Source of the DNA: an uncultured Senegalimassilia sp.
GTDB lineage: Bacteria > Actinomycetota > Coriobacteriia > Coriobacteriales > Eggerthellaceae
DNA length: 64,000 nucleotides
Direction of reading: 5' to 3'
Assembly (NCBI RefSeq): GCF_934630535.1
Contig: NZ_CAKTVU010000004.1
Span: 62,001-126,000 of the forward strand
Each line of letters opens with the position of its first letter. Within the stretch, counting starts at the first letter, position 1. The notes under the pieces are model-generated. The model was not told the DNA's origin, made no database searches, and worked only from the letters and a program-made list of their open reading frames with translations. Below are positions 8,364 through 16,565 of this stretch, in pieces. The position numbers and the translations under genes are program-made.

Positions 8364-9560
8364 TTATCCCCGTTGCTTGAACATCGCCACGCATCCCGGC
8401 ACGATCGAGATGGCGGCCAGCAAAACGATGATGGCATACACCGTTGCCAGATCGAATGTGGCGGTGAGCGCGGTTTGGATGGTGGAGACGACGGTCGACC
8501 CCACATAGCCGCTGAGGTTGGCAAGCGTTACCACGCTGGCGTTCTCCTGCGGCGTGGATGCGCTGATGAGCATGTGCAGGCTTGAGGACAAGATCATGCC
8601 CGAGGTGATGGCGAACACCACCTCGATCAGCAGATAGGGGACTAGAACGCCTAGAAGCATGCATGCCTCCAGAGCGGCGGCCGCGCAGAACATGATGATG
8701 TAGCCGAAGATCATCGAGGGACGTGTGCCTATACGCGCGGAAAGCGGGCCTCCAAGGGCGCTCGGCGCCATGGCCAAGGCCAGCACCAAGGAAGGGATGA
8801 GCGGATCGGTGGCCGCAAAGTAGTCCACCGAGGCCGGTGTGGCCAGCGACTGGAAGAAAAAGCCGATCGACCATGTAGATATATAGCCGCCGGCAACGAT
8901 AGGCAGCAGCCCGCGAAGATGTGCCGGCACATGCGTCATGGGCTTGATCGCCTTTTTCAGAGTGATGCGGTTGTGCACGGTTTCGGGCGTGAAGGGCAGC
9001 GCGAGCATCGTGATGAGCATGATGACCCCGAAAACGGCGAATACCTGCCAGTAGGCGGTGGACACCGTGGCGAAAAACCCGATGCCCAGGGACCCTACGG
9101 TAAGCCCGATCAGGTAGCCGGTGCTTGCGATGGTCATGCCGAAGGTGCGATGGCGCTCCGAAGTGCAGTCGATCACGAACGCCGAGGTGGCGCTCATGGA
9201 CAGCGCGCAGGAAACCCCTTGTACGAAACGGGCGAACTGAAGCATCGGGCCGTTCGAGAGGCCCATGAACAGCAGGCATCCGGCAACGCCGCAGGCGAGC
9301 GCGGCGCCGACGGTCGGCCTGCGCCCGGAAGCGTCGGACAACGATCCGGCGAAGAACAGGACGGTCAGCACGCCGAACAGGTACATGACGATGGTCATGG
9401 ACACATCGGAGGCGGAGATCCCCAGTTGCTGCTGCCATGTGGCGTACAGCGGGATAGGCGCGGAGGCGGCGGCGAACACCGTTACGAGCGCCACCGTTCC
9501 CACAATGGCGCCGCGCATCGCGCCAGGAGGCTGGCTTGTCGCCCGGTCGTCGATTCCCAT
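8364..9560 (-). CDS. MFS transporter, paralog 3 of 3
   Basis: A 398-aa permease of the same family. ATG 9560 is chosen because AAAGGGGA lies 6 nt upstream; an in-frame ATG at 9608 has no ribosome site and would add 16 polar residues. Motif A is AGSLSDASGRRPT, and FVQGVSCALSMSATSAF follows. The N-terminus carries ATSQPPGA, shared with the remnant at 6715. It is the first gene of the minus-strand cluster and is divergent from the carA leader; the 371-nt space between them contains both promoters. The family assignment is firm, the substrate unknown. Confidence 0.87.
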   Translation of the reverse strand: MGIDDRATSQPPGAMRGAIVGTVALVTVFAAASAPIPLYATWQQQLGISASDVSMTIVMYLFGVLTVLFFAGSLSDASGRRPTVGAALACGVAGCLLFMGLSNGPMLQFARFVQGVSCALSMSATSAFVIDCTSERHRTFGMTIASTGYLIGLTVGSLGIGFFATVSTAYWQVFAVFGVIMLITMLALPFTPETVHNRITLKKAIKPMTHVPAHLRGLLPIVAGGYISTWSIGFFFQSLATPASVDYFAATDPLIPSLVLALAMAPSALGGPLSARIGTRPSMIFGYIIMFCAAAALEACMLLGVLVPYLLIEVVFAITSGMILSSSLHMLISASTPQENASVVTLANLSGYVGSTVVSTIQTALTATFDLATVYAIIVLLAAISIVPGCVAMFKQRG

Positions 9561-9775
9561 TGATCTTCCCCTTTCCGATCTCTGAGCGTTTCCCCGTTTA
9601 TCGGACATCCTACTACGCCAAGAAGGGTTCCCTCAATGGCAAATCAGCTTGAAATTCGCGTCCCACCTGGGGTTTATGTGCGCCTGCACAAAAATACGGA
9701 ATAATTGCACTGCATATTACGTTAACAATAGGTAATAAAACCGCATAAATAGGAATTGAAACAGCTATCAAGATG

Positions 9776-9781
9776 TATACT
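9776..9781 (+). promoter_or_regulatory. Candidate -10 of the carAB promoter
   Basis: TATACT at 9776-9781 ends 7 nt before the second PyrR hairpin, the same spacing as between TAAACT and the first hairpin. The -35 region (around 9753-9758, GAATTG) is poor. The surrounding 9660-9780 is AT-rich and probably also holds the divergent MFS promoter, for which I see no clear hexamers. Confidence 0.45.
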
Positions 9782-9788
9782 GCTCGGA

Positions 9789-9823
9789 GTCCTTTAAGGG
9801 CGGTACGGAGAGACCGAAAAGGA
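9789..9823 (+). promoter_or_regulatory. PyrR-binding RNA hairpin, carAB leader
   Basis: The RNA GUCC-UUUAA-GGGCGGU-ACGGAGAG-ACCG-AAAAGGA repeats the layout of the pyrR leader hairpin: lower stem GTCC/GGA, UUUAA internal-loop strand, upper stem CGGT/ACCG and a GGAGAG terminal loop. Unlike the first copy, no hairpin with a T-run follows before carA. The next stem (CGGCCC 9862-9867 with GGGCCG 9878-9883) lacks U residues, so the readout may be translational or use another terminator type. Confidence 0.85.
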
Positions 9824-9931
9824 ATATGGCAGGCGATGGACGGCATTGGCGACATGCTGTTCGGCCCTCGACTTGCGGGGCCGCCGCGTCAAGGGGTCGG
9901 TTCGCGCTTGCCATCATGAAAGGAGTTGCAT

Positions 9932-11290
9932 GTGAGCAACGTAACGGAACAGCTGCTACGCGGGACCTCGAAGGGGGTTGGCGTAAGGGCGGCTTTGGCT
10001 TTAGAGGACGGTTCGGTGTTCTTCGGCAGCGCACGCGGCGCCGAAGGCGAGGCGTTCGGTGAGATTTGCTTCAACACTTCGCTCGAGGGCTATCTCGAGG
10101 TGATCAGCGACCCGAGCTATGCAGGCCAGATCATAGCGTTGACTTATCCGCAAATCGGGAATTACGGCGTGAACCTTGAGGATGCGCAATCGGCCAAGCC
10201 CGCTTTGCGGGGCCTGGTGGTTCGCGATATGTGCGCGACGCCGAGCAATTGGCGAAGCGACATGCCGCTCGCCGAGTATCTGAAACGTAGCGGCGTGGTG
10301 GCCATCGAGGGCGTGGATACGCGTGCGCTCGTTCGTCACGTCCGCGATCACGGAGCCCAGCGCGCGATCATCTCCACCGTCGACGACGATGCGGAAAGCC
10401 TGCTGGCGAAAGTGCGCGCGAGCGAGAGCATCGTGGGGCAAAACCTTGCCGCCACGGTGTCGTGCGAGCGCCCCTATGCGCATACCGCCGACGATGTGCC
10501 GGACAGCGTGCGGTTCGCTTTGACGGAAGCCCCTGCTACCCGTTTCAACGTGATCGCCTACGATTGCGGCGTGAAGCGCTCCATCCTCGACGGGCTCGTG
10601 CGCGCCGGGTGCTCGGTTTCGTGCGTGCCGTGGGACACGCCGGCCGAGGACGTGCTCGCGCAGCATCCCGATGGCGTGTTCTTAAGCAACGGCCCCGGCG
10701 ACCCCGATGCGGTTTCGGGCACGTATTCCCAGGTTGAGAAGCTGCTCGGCAAGGTGCCGATGTTCGGCATCTGCCTGGGTCACCAGATGATGGGCAAGGC
10801 CGCCGGCGCCGACATCGAGAAGCTCAAGTTCGGCCATCGAGGCGGCAACCATCCCGTGATGAACCTTCTCACGCGACGCGTGGAGATCACGGCGCAAAAC
10901 CATGGGTTCGGCGTGCTGTTCCCCAGCATGGGCGAGCTTGTGCCCGAATTTTCCGGCGGGCATACCGAACATCACGATGACCTGCGTTTCTGGGTGCGCG
11001 CCGGCATCGCCCCCGTTGTGCGGAACAAGCGTTTCGGGCGCATTCAGCTCACCCACGTCAACCTCAACGACGGCACGGTGGAAGGCGTGGCGTTTTTGGA
11101 CGTCCCCGCATTCTGCGTGCAGTACCACCCCGAGGCCGCCCCGGGCCCGACCGATGCGCACTATCTGTTCACGGCGTTCGCGCGCCTGATGGAGGGACGC
11201 AAGGATTATCTGGACATCGACATCGCCGTCGACCGCTTGGGCGGCTGGCGGTTCGGCGCCGAAGCAGCGAAGGAGCCCGCGAATGCCTAA
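9932..11290 (+). CDS. carA: Carbamoyl-phosphate synthase small (glutaminase) subunit
   Basis: The 452-aa subunit hydrolyses glutamine and channels ammonia to CarB. The N-terminal domain starts with ALALEDGSVFFGSA, and the class I amidotransferase domain has GICLGHQ (nucleophile Cys), SNGPGDP and YHPEA (catalytic His). GTG 9932 is taken because AAAGGAG ends 6 nt upstream; TTG 9926 would overlap that site. It is longer than the usual 360-380 aa for two reasons: about 18 extra N-terminal residues, and an insertion of about 30 residues between QNHGF and THVNLNDGT (roughly residues 326-368), containing GGHTEHHDD. It overlaps carB by 8 nt. Confidence 0.95.
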   Translation: MSNVTEQLLRGTSKGVGVRAALALEDGSVFFGSARGAEGEAFGEICFNTSLEGYLEVISDPSYAGQIIALTYPQIGNYGVNLEDAQSAKPALRGLVVRDMCATPSNWRSDMPLAEYLKRSGVVAIEGVDTRALVRHVRDHGAQRAIISTVDDDAESLLAKVRASESIVGQNLAATVSCERPYAHTADDVPDSVRFALTEAPATRFNVIAYDCGVKRSILDGLVRAGCSVSCVPWDTPAEDVLAQHPDGVFLSNGPGDPDAVSGTYSQVEKLLGKVPMFGICLGHQMMGKAAGADIEKLKFGHRGGNHPVMNLLTRRVEITAQNHGFGVLFPSMGELVPEFSGGHTEHHDDLRFWVRAGIAPVVRNKRFGRIQLTHVNLNDGTVEGVAFLDVPAFCVQYHPEAAPGPTDAHYLFTAFARLMEGRKDYLDIDIAVDRLGGWRFGAEAAKEPANA

Positions 11291-14200
11291 ACGCAACGAT
11301 ATCGAAACCATCCTGGTCATCGGCTCGGGCCCCATCGTCATCGGCCAGGCGTGCGAATTCGACTACTCCGGAACGCAAGCTTGCAAGGTGCTCAAGGAAG
11401 AGGGTTACCGCGTTGTGCTGGTCAACTCGAACCCGGCTACCATCATGACCGATCCTGCCATGGCCGACCGCACCTATGTCGAGCCTATCACCGCCGAGTT
11501 CATCGAGCGGGTCATCGCCCGTGAGCACCCGGATGCGCTGTTGCCCACCTTGGGCGGGCAAACCGGCTTGAACGCCGCCGTCAAGCTGGCGGAATCGGGC
11601 ATCCTGAAGAAGTACGGGGTCGAGATGATCGGCTGTGATCTTGACGCCATCAAGCGCGGCGAGGACCGGAAGCTGTTCAACGAGTGCATGGCCGAGCTGG
11701 GCATCGAGACGGCTCGCAGCGATTACGCGTATCGCGTCGAGGACGCGCTGGCCATCGTGGCAAAGCTCGGGTACCCGGTGGTTTTGCGTCCGAGCTTCAC
11801 CATGGGCGGTGCCGGCGGCGGCATCGCGCACAACGAAGATGAGCTGCGCCTGATCGTGCCGCAGGGCCTGGAGCTGTCGCCAGCCGGCGAGGTGCTCGTC
11901 GAGGAATCCATCGAGGGCTGGAAAGAGTACGAGATGGAGGTCATGCGCGACAAGGCCGGCAACGGCATCATCGTCTGCTCCATCGAGAACCTTGACGCCA
12001 TGGGCGTGCATACGGGCGATTCCATCACCGTCGCCCCTGCTCAAACGCTCAGCGATGTGGAGTATCAGCGCATGCGCGCGGCAAGTCTGGCGATCCTTGA
12101 GAAGGTGGGCGTGGAAACGGGCGGGTCGAACGTGCAGTTCGCCGTGAACCCGCGAAACGGCCGCATGGTGGTCATCGAGATGAACCCGCGCGTATCGCGC
12201 TCCTCGGCGCTTGCATCGAAGGCTACCGGTTTCCCCATTGCCAAGGCCGCGGCGCGCCTTGCCGTCGGATACACGCTCGATGAGATCGTCAACGATATCA
12301 CCAAGGCCACGCCGGCATGTTTCGAGCCGTCCATCGACTATTGCGTGGTGAAGGCGCCGCGCTTCGCCTTCGAGAAGTTCCAGGGCGCCGATGATGTGCT
12401 GTCCACGCGCATGAAGGCCGTGGGCGAGGTCATGGCGATCGGCCGCACGTTCGAGGAGGCGATGGGCAAGGCCATGCGCTCGTTGGAGAACGGGCGCGCC
12501 GGCCTGAACGCCGACGGCAAATGCAAGGACGTGCTGGAGGAGGACGGCTTCGACGACCTGGTCGGCCGTCCCACGCAAGATCGCATCTTCTATATGGCAG
12601 AAGCGCTGCGCCGCGGGTGGAGCACCCAGCGCATGCACGAGGCCACGGGCATCGACCCCTGGTTCATCGACCGTATGCGCGATATCGTCACCGTCGAGGA
12701 GAACCTTCGCGGGATGTCGCTTGACGGGCTTGACGCGCAAGCGTTTCGGCTGCTTAAGCGTATGGGCCTGTCCGACGTGCAGATTGGACACCTGACCGGG
12801 TCCGATGAGCTTGAGGTGCGCGCTCGCCGCAAGCAGCTCGGCGTCGTGCCTGCGTTTAAGACGGTCGACACCTGCGCCGCCGAGTTCCCCGGCACCACGG
12901 CGTACCATTACAAGACCTATGACGCCGACGAGAACGAGGCCGTTCCCACGCCGGGTCGCAAGAGCGTCATGATCTTAGGCGCCGGTCCGAACCGTATCGG
13001 ACAGGGCATCGAGTTCGATTACTGTTGCGTGCACGCCAGCTATGCGCTGCGCGACGCGGGGTATGAGACGATAATGGTCAACTGCAACCCCGAGACCGTG
13101 TCGACCGATTACGATACCTCCGACAAGCTGTATTTCGAGCCGCTCACCTTCGAGGACGTTATGGACATCGTCGACGTTGAGCAGCCCGAGGGCGTGGTGG
13201 TCACGTTAGGCGGGCAGACCCCGCTTAAGCTGGCGGCGGCCCTGCAGGATGCCGGCGTCAACATCATGGGCACCAAGCCCGAGGCCATCGACCTTGCCGA
13301 GGACCGCGACCGGTTCCGTGCCGTATGCGACGAGCTCGACATCGCCTATCCGGCCGCCGGGCAGGCGACCACGTTCGAGCAGGCGCGACAGGTTGCCGCC
13401 GAAATAGGGTTCCCGCTGCTCGTGCGCCCGAGCTATGTGCTCGGCGGGCGCGGCATGGGCATCGTTTACAACGACGGGCAGCTGAAGCGCTATATGGCGG
13501 AAGCCGCAAAGATTACGCCCGATCACCCGGTGTATCTCGACCGTTTCCTCGAGGGAGCCGTCGAGCTTGACCTTGACGCATTGTGCGATGGCGACGAAAC
13601 CTACGTCGGCGCCATCATGGAGCATATCGAGATGGCCGGCATCCATTCCGGCGACTCGGCATGCTGCACGCCGCCGTTCTCGCTTTCCGATGCCATCCAG
13701 GCGCAGCTGCGCTCCATCGCGCGCCGCTTGGCGCTTCGCTTGGGCGTGGTCGGCCTGCTCAACATCCAGTTCGCCATCAAGGACCAGGTCATCTACATGA
13801 TCGAGGCGAACCCGCGCGCCAGCCGCACCGTGCCGTTCGCTTCCAAGGCCACCGGCGTGCCCCTGGCCCAGGCGGCGGCCCGCATCATGGCGGGCGAGAG
13901 CATCGCCGATCTGCGCTTGCCAAGCGATGAGCGGCGTCTGGACCACTTCAGCGTCAAGGAGGCGGTCATGCCCTTCGGCCGCTTCCCGGGCGCCGATACC
14001 ATCCTCGGTCCCGAGATGAAATCCACGGGCGAGGTCATGGGCATTGCGGAGAACTTCCCGTGCGCGTTCGCCAAGACCCAGCTTGCCATCAGCTACAAGC
14101 TTCCCGAGGGCGGAACGGTGTTCGTGAGCGTCTGCGACCGCGACAAGCGCGGCATCGTGCCCATCGCACGCGACATCGCGCGTCTCGGCTTCCATATCGT

Positions 14201-14537
14201 GGCTACCTCGGGTACGGCGCGCACGCTTCGCGCAGCCGGTGTAGACTGTACACCGGTGAAGAAGATCAGCGAAGGCGAGCCAAACGTGCTCGACATGCTG
14301 ATCGACGGCAAGATCGCCCTGATGGTCAACACGCCGTTCGGGCATGCTACCCGCGACGATGGTTACGAGCTTCGCACCGAGGCGGTCAAGCACGGCGTCA
14401 CGCAGATCACCACGCTTGCGGGCGCCCAGGCCATGGCGGCGGGTTTGGAGGCCATGCGCGCCAACGGGCTGTCGGCGATCGCGCTGCAAGACCTTCCGCA
14501 GCACTCCTTGCCGATCGAGGGGGATTCGGCGCGGTAA
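11283..14537 (+). CDS. carB: Carbamoyl-phosphate synthase large subunit
   Basis: The 1084-aa synthetase makes carbamoyl phosphate from bicarbonate, ammonia and two ATP, feeding both PyrB and arginine synthesis. It shows the internal duplication of CarB: each half begins with a Rossmann motif (ILVIGSGPIVIGQACEFDYS at the N-terminus, MILGAGPNRIGQGIEFDY near residue 560) followed by an ATP-grasp domain (PSFTMGGAGGG and PSYVLGGRGMG). The C-terminal MGS-like domain (FHIVATSGTARTLRAAG) is where UMP and ornithine act in studied enzymes. ATG 11283 overlaps the carA stop, consistent with coupling. A terminator follows. Confidence 0.98.
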   Translation: MPKRNDIETILVIGSGPIVIGQACEFDYSGTQACKVLKEEGYRVVLVNSNPATIMTDPAMADRTYVEPITAEFIERVIAREHPDALLPTLGGQTGLNAAVKLAESGILKKYGVEMIGCDLDAIKRGEDRKLFNECMAELGIETARSDYAYRVEDALAIVAKLGYPVVLRPSFTMGGAGGGIAHNEDELRLIVPQGLELSPAGEVLVEESIEGWKEYEMEVMRDKAGNGIIVCSIENLDAMGVHTGDSITVAPAQTLSDVEYQRMRAASLAILEKVGVETGGSNVQFAVNPRNGRMVVIEMNPRVSRSSALASKATGFPIAKAAARLAVGYTLDEIVNDITKATPACFEPSIDYCVVKAPRFAFEKFQGADDVLSTRMKAVGEVMAIGRTFEEAMGKAMRSLENGRAGLNADGKCKDVLEEDGFDDLVGRPTQDRIFYMAEALRRGWSTQRMHEATGIDPWFIDRMRDIVTVEENLRGMSLDGLDAQAFRLLKRMGLSDVQIGHLTGSDELEVRARRKQLGVVPAFKTVDTCAAEFPGTTAYHYKTYDADENEAVPTPGRKSVMILGAGPNRIGQGIEFDYCCVHASYALRDAGYETIMVNCNPETVSTDYDTSDKLYFEPLTFEDVMDIVDVEQPEGVVVTLGGQTPLKLAAALQDAGVNIMGTKPEAIDLAEDRDRFRAVCDELDIAYPAAGQATTFEQARQVAAEIGFPLLVRPSYVLGGRGMGIVYNDGQLKRYMAEAAKITPDHPVYLDRFLEGAVELDLDALCDGDETYVGAIMEHIEMAGIHSGDSACCTPPFSLSDAIQAQLRSIARRLALRLGVVGLLNIQFAIKDQVIYMIEANPRASRTVPFASKATGVPLAQAAARIMAGESIADLRLPSDERRLDHFSVKEAVMPFGRFPGADTILGPEMKSTGEVMGIAENFPCAFAKTQLAISYKLPEGGTVFVSVCDRDKRGIVPIARDIARLGFHIVATSGTARTLRAAGVDCTPVKKISEGEPNVLDMLIDGKIALMVNTPFGHATRDDGYELRTEAVKHGVTQITTLAGAQAMAAGLEAMRANGLSAIALQDLPQHSLPIEGDSAR

Positions 14538-14574
14538 AGCACATCGCCCTGCGGTCGCGCGCCGGCAGGGGATA

Positions 14575-14646
14575 GGCGACGGGGACGTGTTTCGCACGGC
14601 GGCGTTTCGCATGCCGCGCGAGGCGCCGTCCCCGTTGCCGTTTTTT
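14575..14646 (+). terminator. Terminator between carB and pyrK
   Basis: GGCGACGGGGACG (14575-14587) pairs along 13 positions with CGTCCCCGTTGCC (14627-14639, one G-T pair), followed by G and six T (14641-14646). The loop is about 39 nt and GC-rich. It splits the car and pyrKDF transcripts. Confidence 0.7.
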
Positions 14647-14745
14647 CGCCCGTCGCATCTTGTCTACCCGCGCATGGGCGCTTCGGGCGCGCTCGTGGTC
14701 CGTTTGCGTTCGAACTGTCGGCTTTGCGCTTGCTAGCTGCAGCAA

Positions 14746-14754
14746 TGGTACAAT
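14746..14754 (+). promoter_or_regulatory. Candidate promoter of pyrK-pyrD-pyrF
   Basis: TGG-TACAAT (14746-14754) is an extended -10 element; TTGCGC at 14724-14729 is a possible -35 with a long 19-nt spacer. No PyrR hairpin follows in the 53-nt leader, so this transcript may escape PyrR control. Confidence 0.5.
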
Positions 14755-14807
14755 CGCTCCCAACGTAGCAAGGGCCGCATCGCGGCCACCGTGACGGAAG
14801 GAGCCCT

Positions 14808-15614
14808 GTGGCGCTTGTGAACGAGCGGGTCCGCATTCTGGAAAACGAATGCGTCGGTCCGAATCTGTATCTCATGACGCTTTCCTCGCCGGCCATCGCG
14901 GCCGCGATCGAACCCGGTCAGTTCGTGCATATGAAGATCCCCGGAATGGAAGGCCATGTGCTGCGCCGTCCGTTCTCGGTGTATGCGGCCGATGCGGCCG
15001 GCGGTACGCTCGATGTACTGTATCAAACGGTGGGCTTCGGCACGAACCATCTTGCCGCGCTCGCACCTGATGTGGCCAACGAAATCGAATCCGCCGAGCT
15101 CATCGGGCCGGTCGGTCGCCGCTGGCAGGCGCCCGCCGGTACGCAGCGCGCGTTGCTCGTGGGCGGCGGCGTTGGCGCGGCCCCGTTGTTCATGCTGTGC
15201 CAGGAGCTCGTCGGTTCGGGTGTGCACGTGGACGTGGTGCTCGGCGCGCAGACCGCCGATGCCCTCGTGTGCCTGAAGCGCTACGAGCAGCTTCTGTCCC
15301 GCGATGTGCGCGTGGCAACCGACGATGGCACGCTCGGCCGTAAGGGGTTCTGCACCTCCTTGGTGCAGGAGGCGCTTGCCGCCGGCGTCGACGGCGCGCC
15401 GTATCAGTATGTGGCGTGCTGCGGCCCCGAGCCCCTTATGAAGATCGTGGCCGGTCAAGCCGCCGAAGCCGGCGTTCCGTGCCAGATCTCTCTGGAAAAG
15501 CGCATGGCCTGCGGCGTGGGCGCGTGCCTGTCTTGCGTGGTGGACACGGTCGACGGCAAGAAGCGCTCGTGCGTCGACGGCCCGGTGTTCGATGCAGAAA
15601 AGGTGGTGTGGTAG
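14808..15614 (+). CDS. pyrK: Dihydroorotate dehydrogenase B electron-transfer subunit
   Basis: The 268-aa subunit passes electrons from PyrD FMN through FAD and a [2Fe-2S] cluster to NAD+. The N-terminal FAD-binding barrel has PGQFVHMKIPG and RRPFSVY; the middle has the nucleotide-binding LLVGGGVGAAPLFML. The C-terminus gives the cluster ligands in MACGVGACLSCVV and the later SCVDGPVF. GTG 14808 follows GGAAGGAG by 5 nt. Directly followed by pyrD, whose ATG begins the base after this stop, as in other class 1B systems. Confidence 0.95.
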   Translation: MALVNERVRILENECVGPNLYLMTLSSPAIAAAIEPGQFVHMKIPGMEGHVLRRPFSVYAADAAGGTLDVLYQTVGFGTNHLAALAPDVANEIESAELIGPVGRRWQAPAGTQRALLVGGGVGAAPLFMLCQELVGSGVHVDVVLGAQTADALVCLKRYEQLLSRDVRVATDDGTLGRKGFCTSLVQEALAAGVDGAPYQYVACCGPEPLMKIVAGQAAEAGVPCQISLEKRMACGVGACLSCVVDTVDGKKRSCVDGPVFDAEKVVW

Positions 15615-16565
15615 ATGATTGCAACCCCCATGCTTCCCGCAACTGCGGCCCCCACAAGCGTTAACATGGCCGTCAACCTCGGCGGGCTTTCCATGAAAAA
15701 CCCCGTGACCACGGCATCCGGCACCTTCGCCGCGGGCCGCGAGTACTCGGATTTCGTGGACGTCTCCGCCTTGGGCGCCGTCACCACCAAGGGCGTCTCG
15801 CTCAACGGGTGGGAGGGCAACGCCTCCCCGCGCATCGCCGAGGTGCCTTCGGGCATGCTCAACTCCATCGGCCTGCAGAACCCCGGCGTCGAGCATCTGA
15901 AGGCCTGCGAGCTGCCGTGGCTTGCCGAGGTGGGAGCAACCACCATCGTCAACGTGTCCGGTCACAGCTTCGACGAGTACGTGCAGGTCATCGAAGCGCT
16001 TGAAGATGCACCCGTCGATGCGTACGAGGTCAACATCTCGTGCCCGAACGTCGATGCCGGCGGCATGACCATCGGCACGCACGTGGAGTCCGTCGAGAAG
16101 GTGGTGGGCATGTGCCGTCAGGCTACCGCCCGTCCCCTCATCGTCAAGCTCACGCCCAACGTCACCGATATCGCCGAGATCGCCCGCGCCGCCGAGTCCG
16201 CCGGAGCCGACGCCATCTCGCTCATCAACACACTCATGGGCATGGCCATCGACGCCGATCGCCGCTGCACTCTCACGTCGCGTCCCTTCGCCGGCTTCTC
16301 CGGTCCCGCCATCAAGCCCGTGGCCCTGCGCTGCGTGTGGCAGTGCCACAATGCGGTGAAGGTGCCGCTTTTGGGCATGGGCGGTATCTCGAACGGCATC
16401 GACGCCGTGGAGTTTTTGCTCGCTGGCGCCACCGCCGTGGCGGTGGGCACCGCGAACTTCGTCAACCCCCAGGCAACCATAGACGTCATCGACGGCATCG
16501 CCGAGTATTGCGAGCGTCATGGCGTCGAAGACGTCAACGAACTGATTGGAGCGCTGCAATGCTAA
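15615..16565 (+). CDS. pyrD: Dihydroorotate dehydrogenase B catalytic subunit (class 1B, NAD-linked)
   Basis: The 316-aa FMN enzyme oxidises dihydroorotate to orotate together with PyrK. Class 1 features are NPVTTASGTFAAG at residues 28-40, TTKGVS, NSIGLQNPG, NVSGHS, the NISCPN segment with the active-site cysteine, and MGGISNGIDAVEFLLAGA near the C-terminus for phosphate binding. The neighbouring pyrK marks it as the heterotetrameric NAD-dependent 1B type. ATG 15615 abuts the pyrK stop; ATG 15666 would match the shortest homologs but has no ribosome site. It overlaps pyrF by 7 nt. Confidence 0.96.
   Translation: MIATPMLPATAAPTSVNMAVNLGGLSMKNPVTTASGTFAAGREYSDFVDVSALGAVTTKGVSLNGWEGNASPRIAEVPSGMLNSIGLQNPGVEHLKACELPWLAEVGATTIVNVSGHSFDEYVQVIEALEDAPVDAYEVNISCPNVDAGGMTIGTHVESVEKVVGMCRQATARPLIVKLTPNVTDIAEIARAAESAGADAISLINTLMGMAIDADRRCTLTSRPFAGFSGPAIKPVALRCVWQCHNAVKVPLLGMGGISNGIDAVEFLLAGATAVAVGTANFVNPQATIDVIDGIAEYCERHGVEDVNELIGALQC

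Noticed and set aside
7054..9438. 794-codon minus-strand open frame across two MFS genes
   Set aside because: It runs in a different frame through the two MFS genes, is rich in Arg, His and Gly, and crosses their intergenic gap; the MFS frames have ribosome sites and clear membrane helices.
11169..12908. 579-codon minus-strand frame opposite carA/carB
   Set aside because: It is the antisense shadow of the high-GC carB frame; composition is His/Arg/Gly-rich with no recognisable motif.
14755..14807. Third PyrR hairpin before pyrK
   Set aside because: I looked for the AGAGAG loop and UUUAA strand and found neither.
14733..16559. 608-codon minus-strand frame opposite pyrK/pyrD
   Set aside because: Shadow frame; pyrK and pyrD motifs and spacing are decisive.
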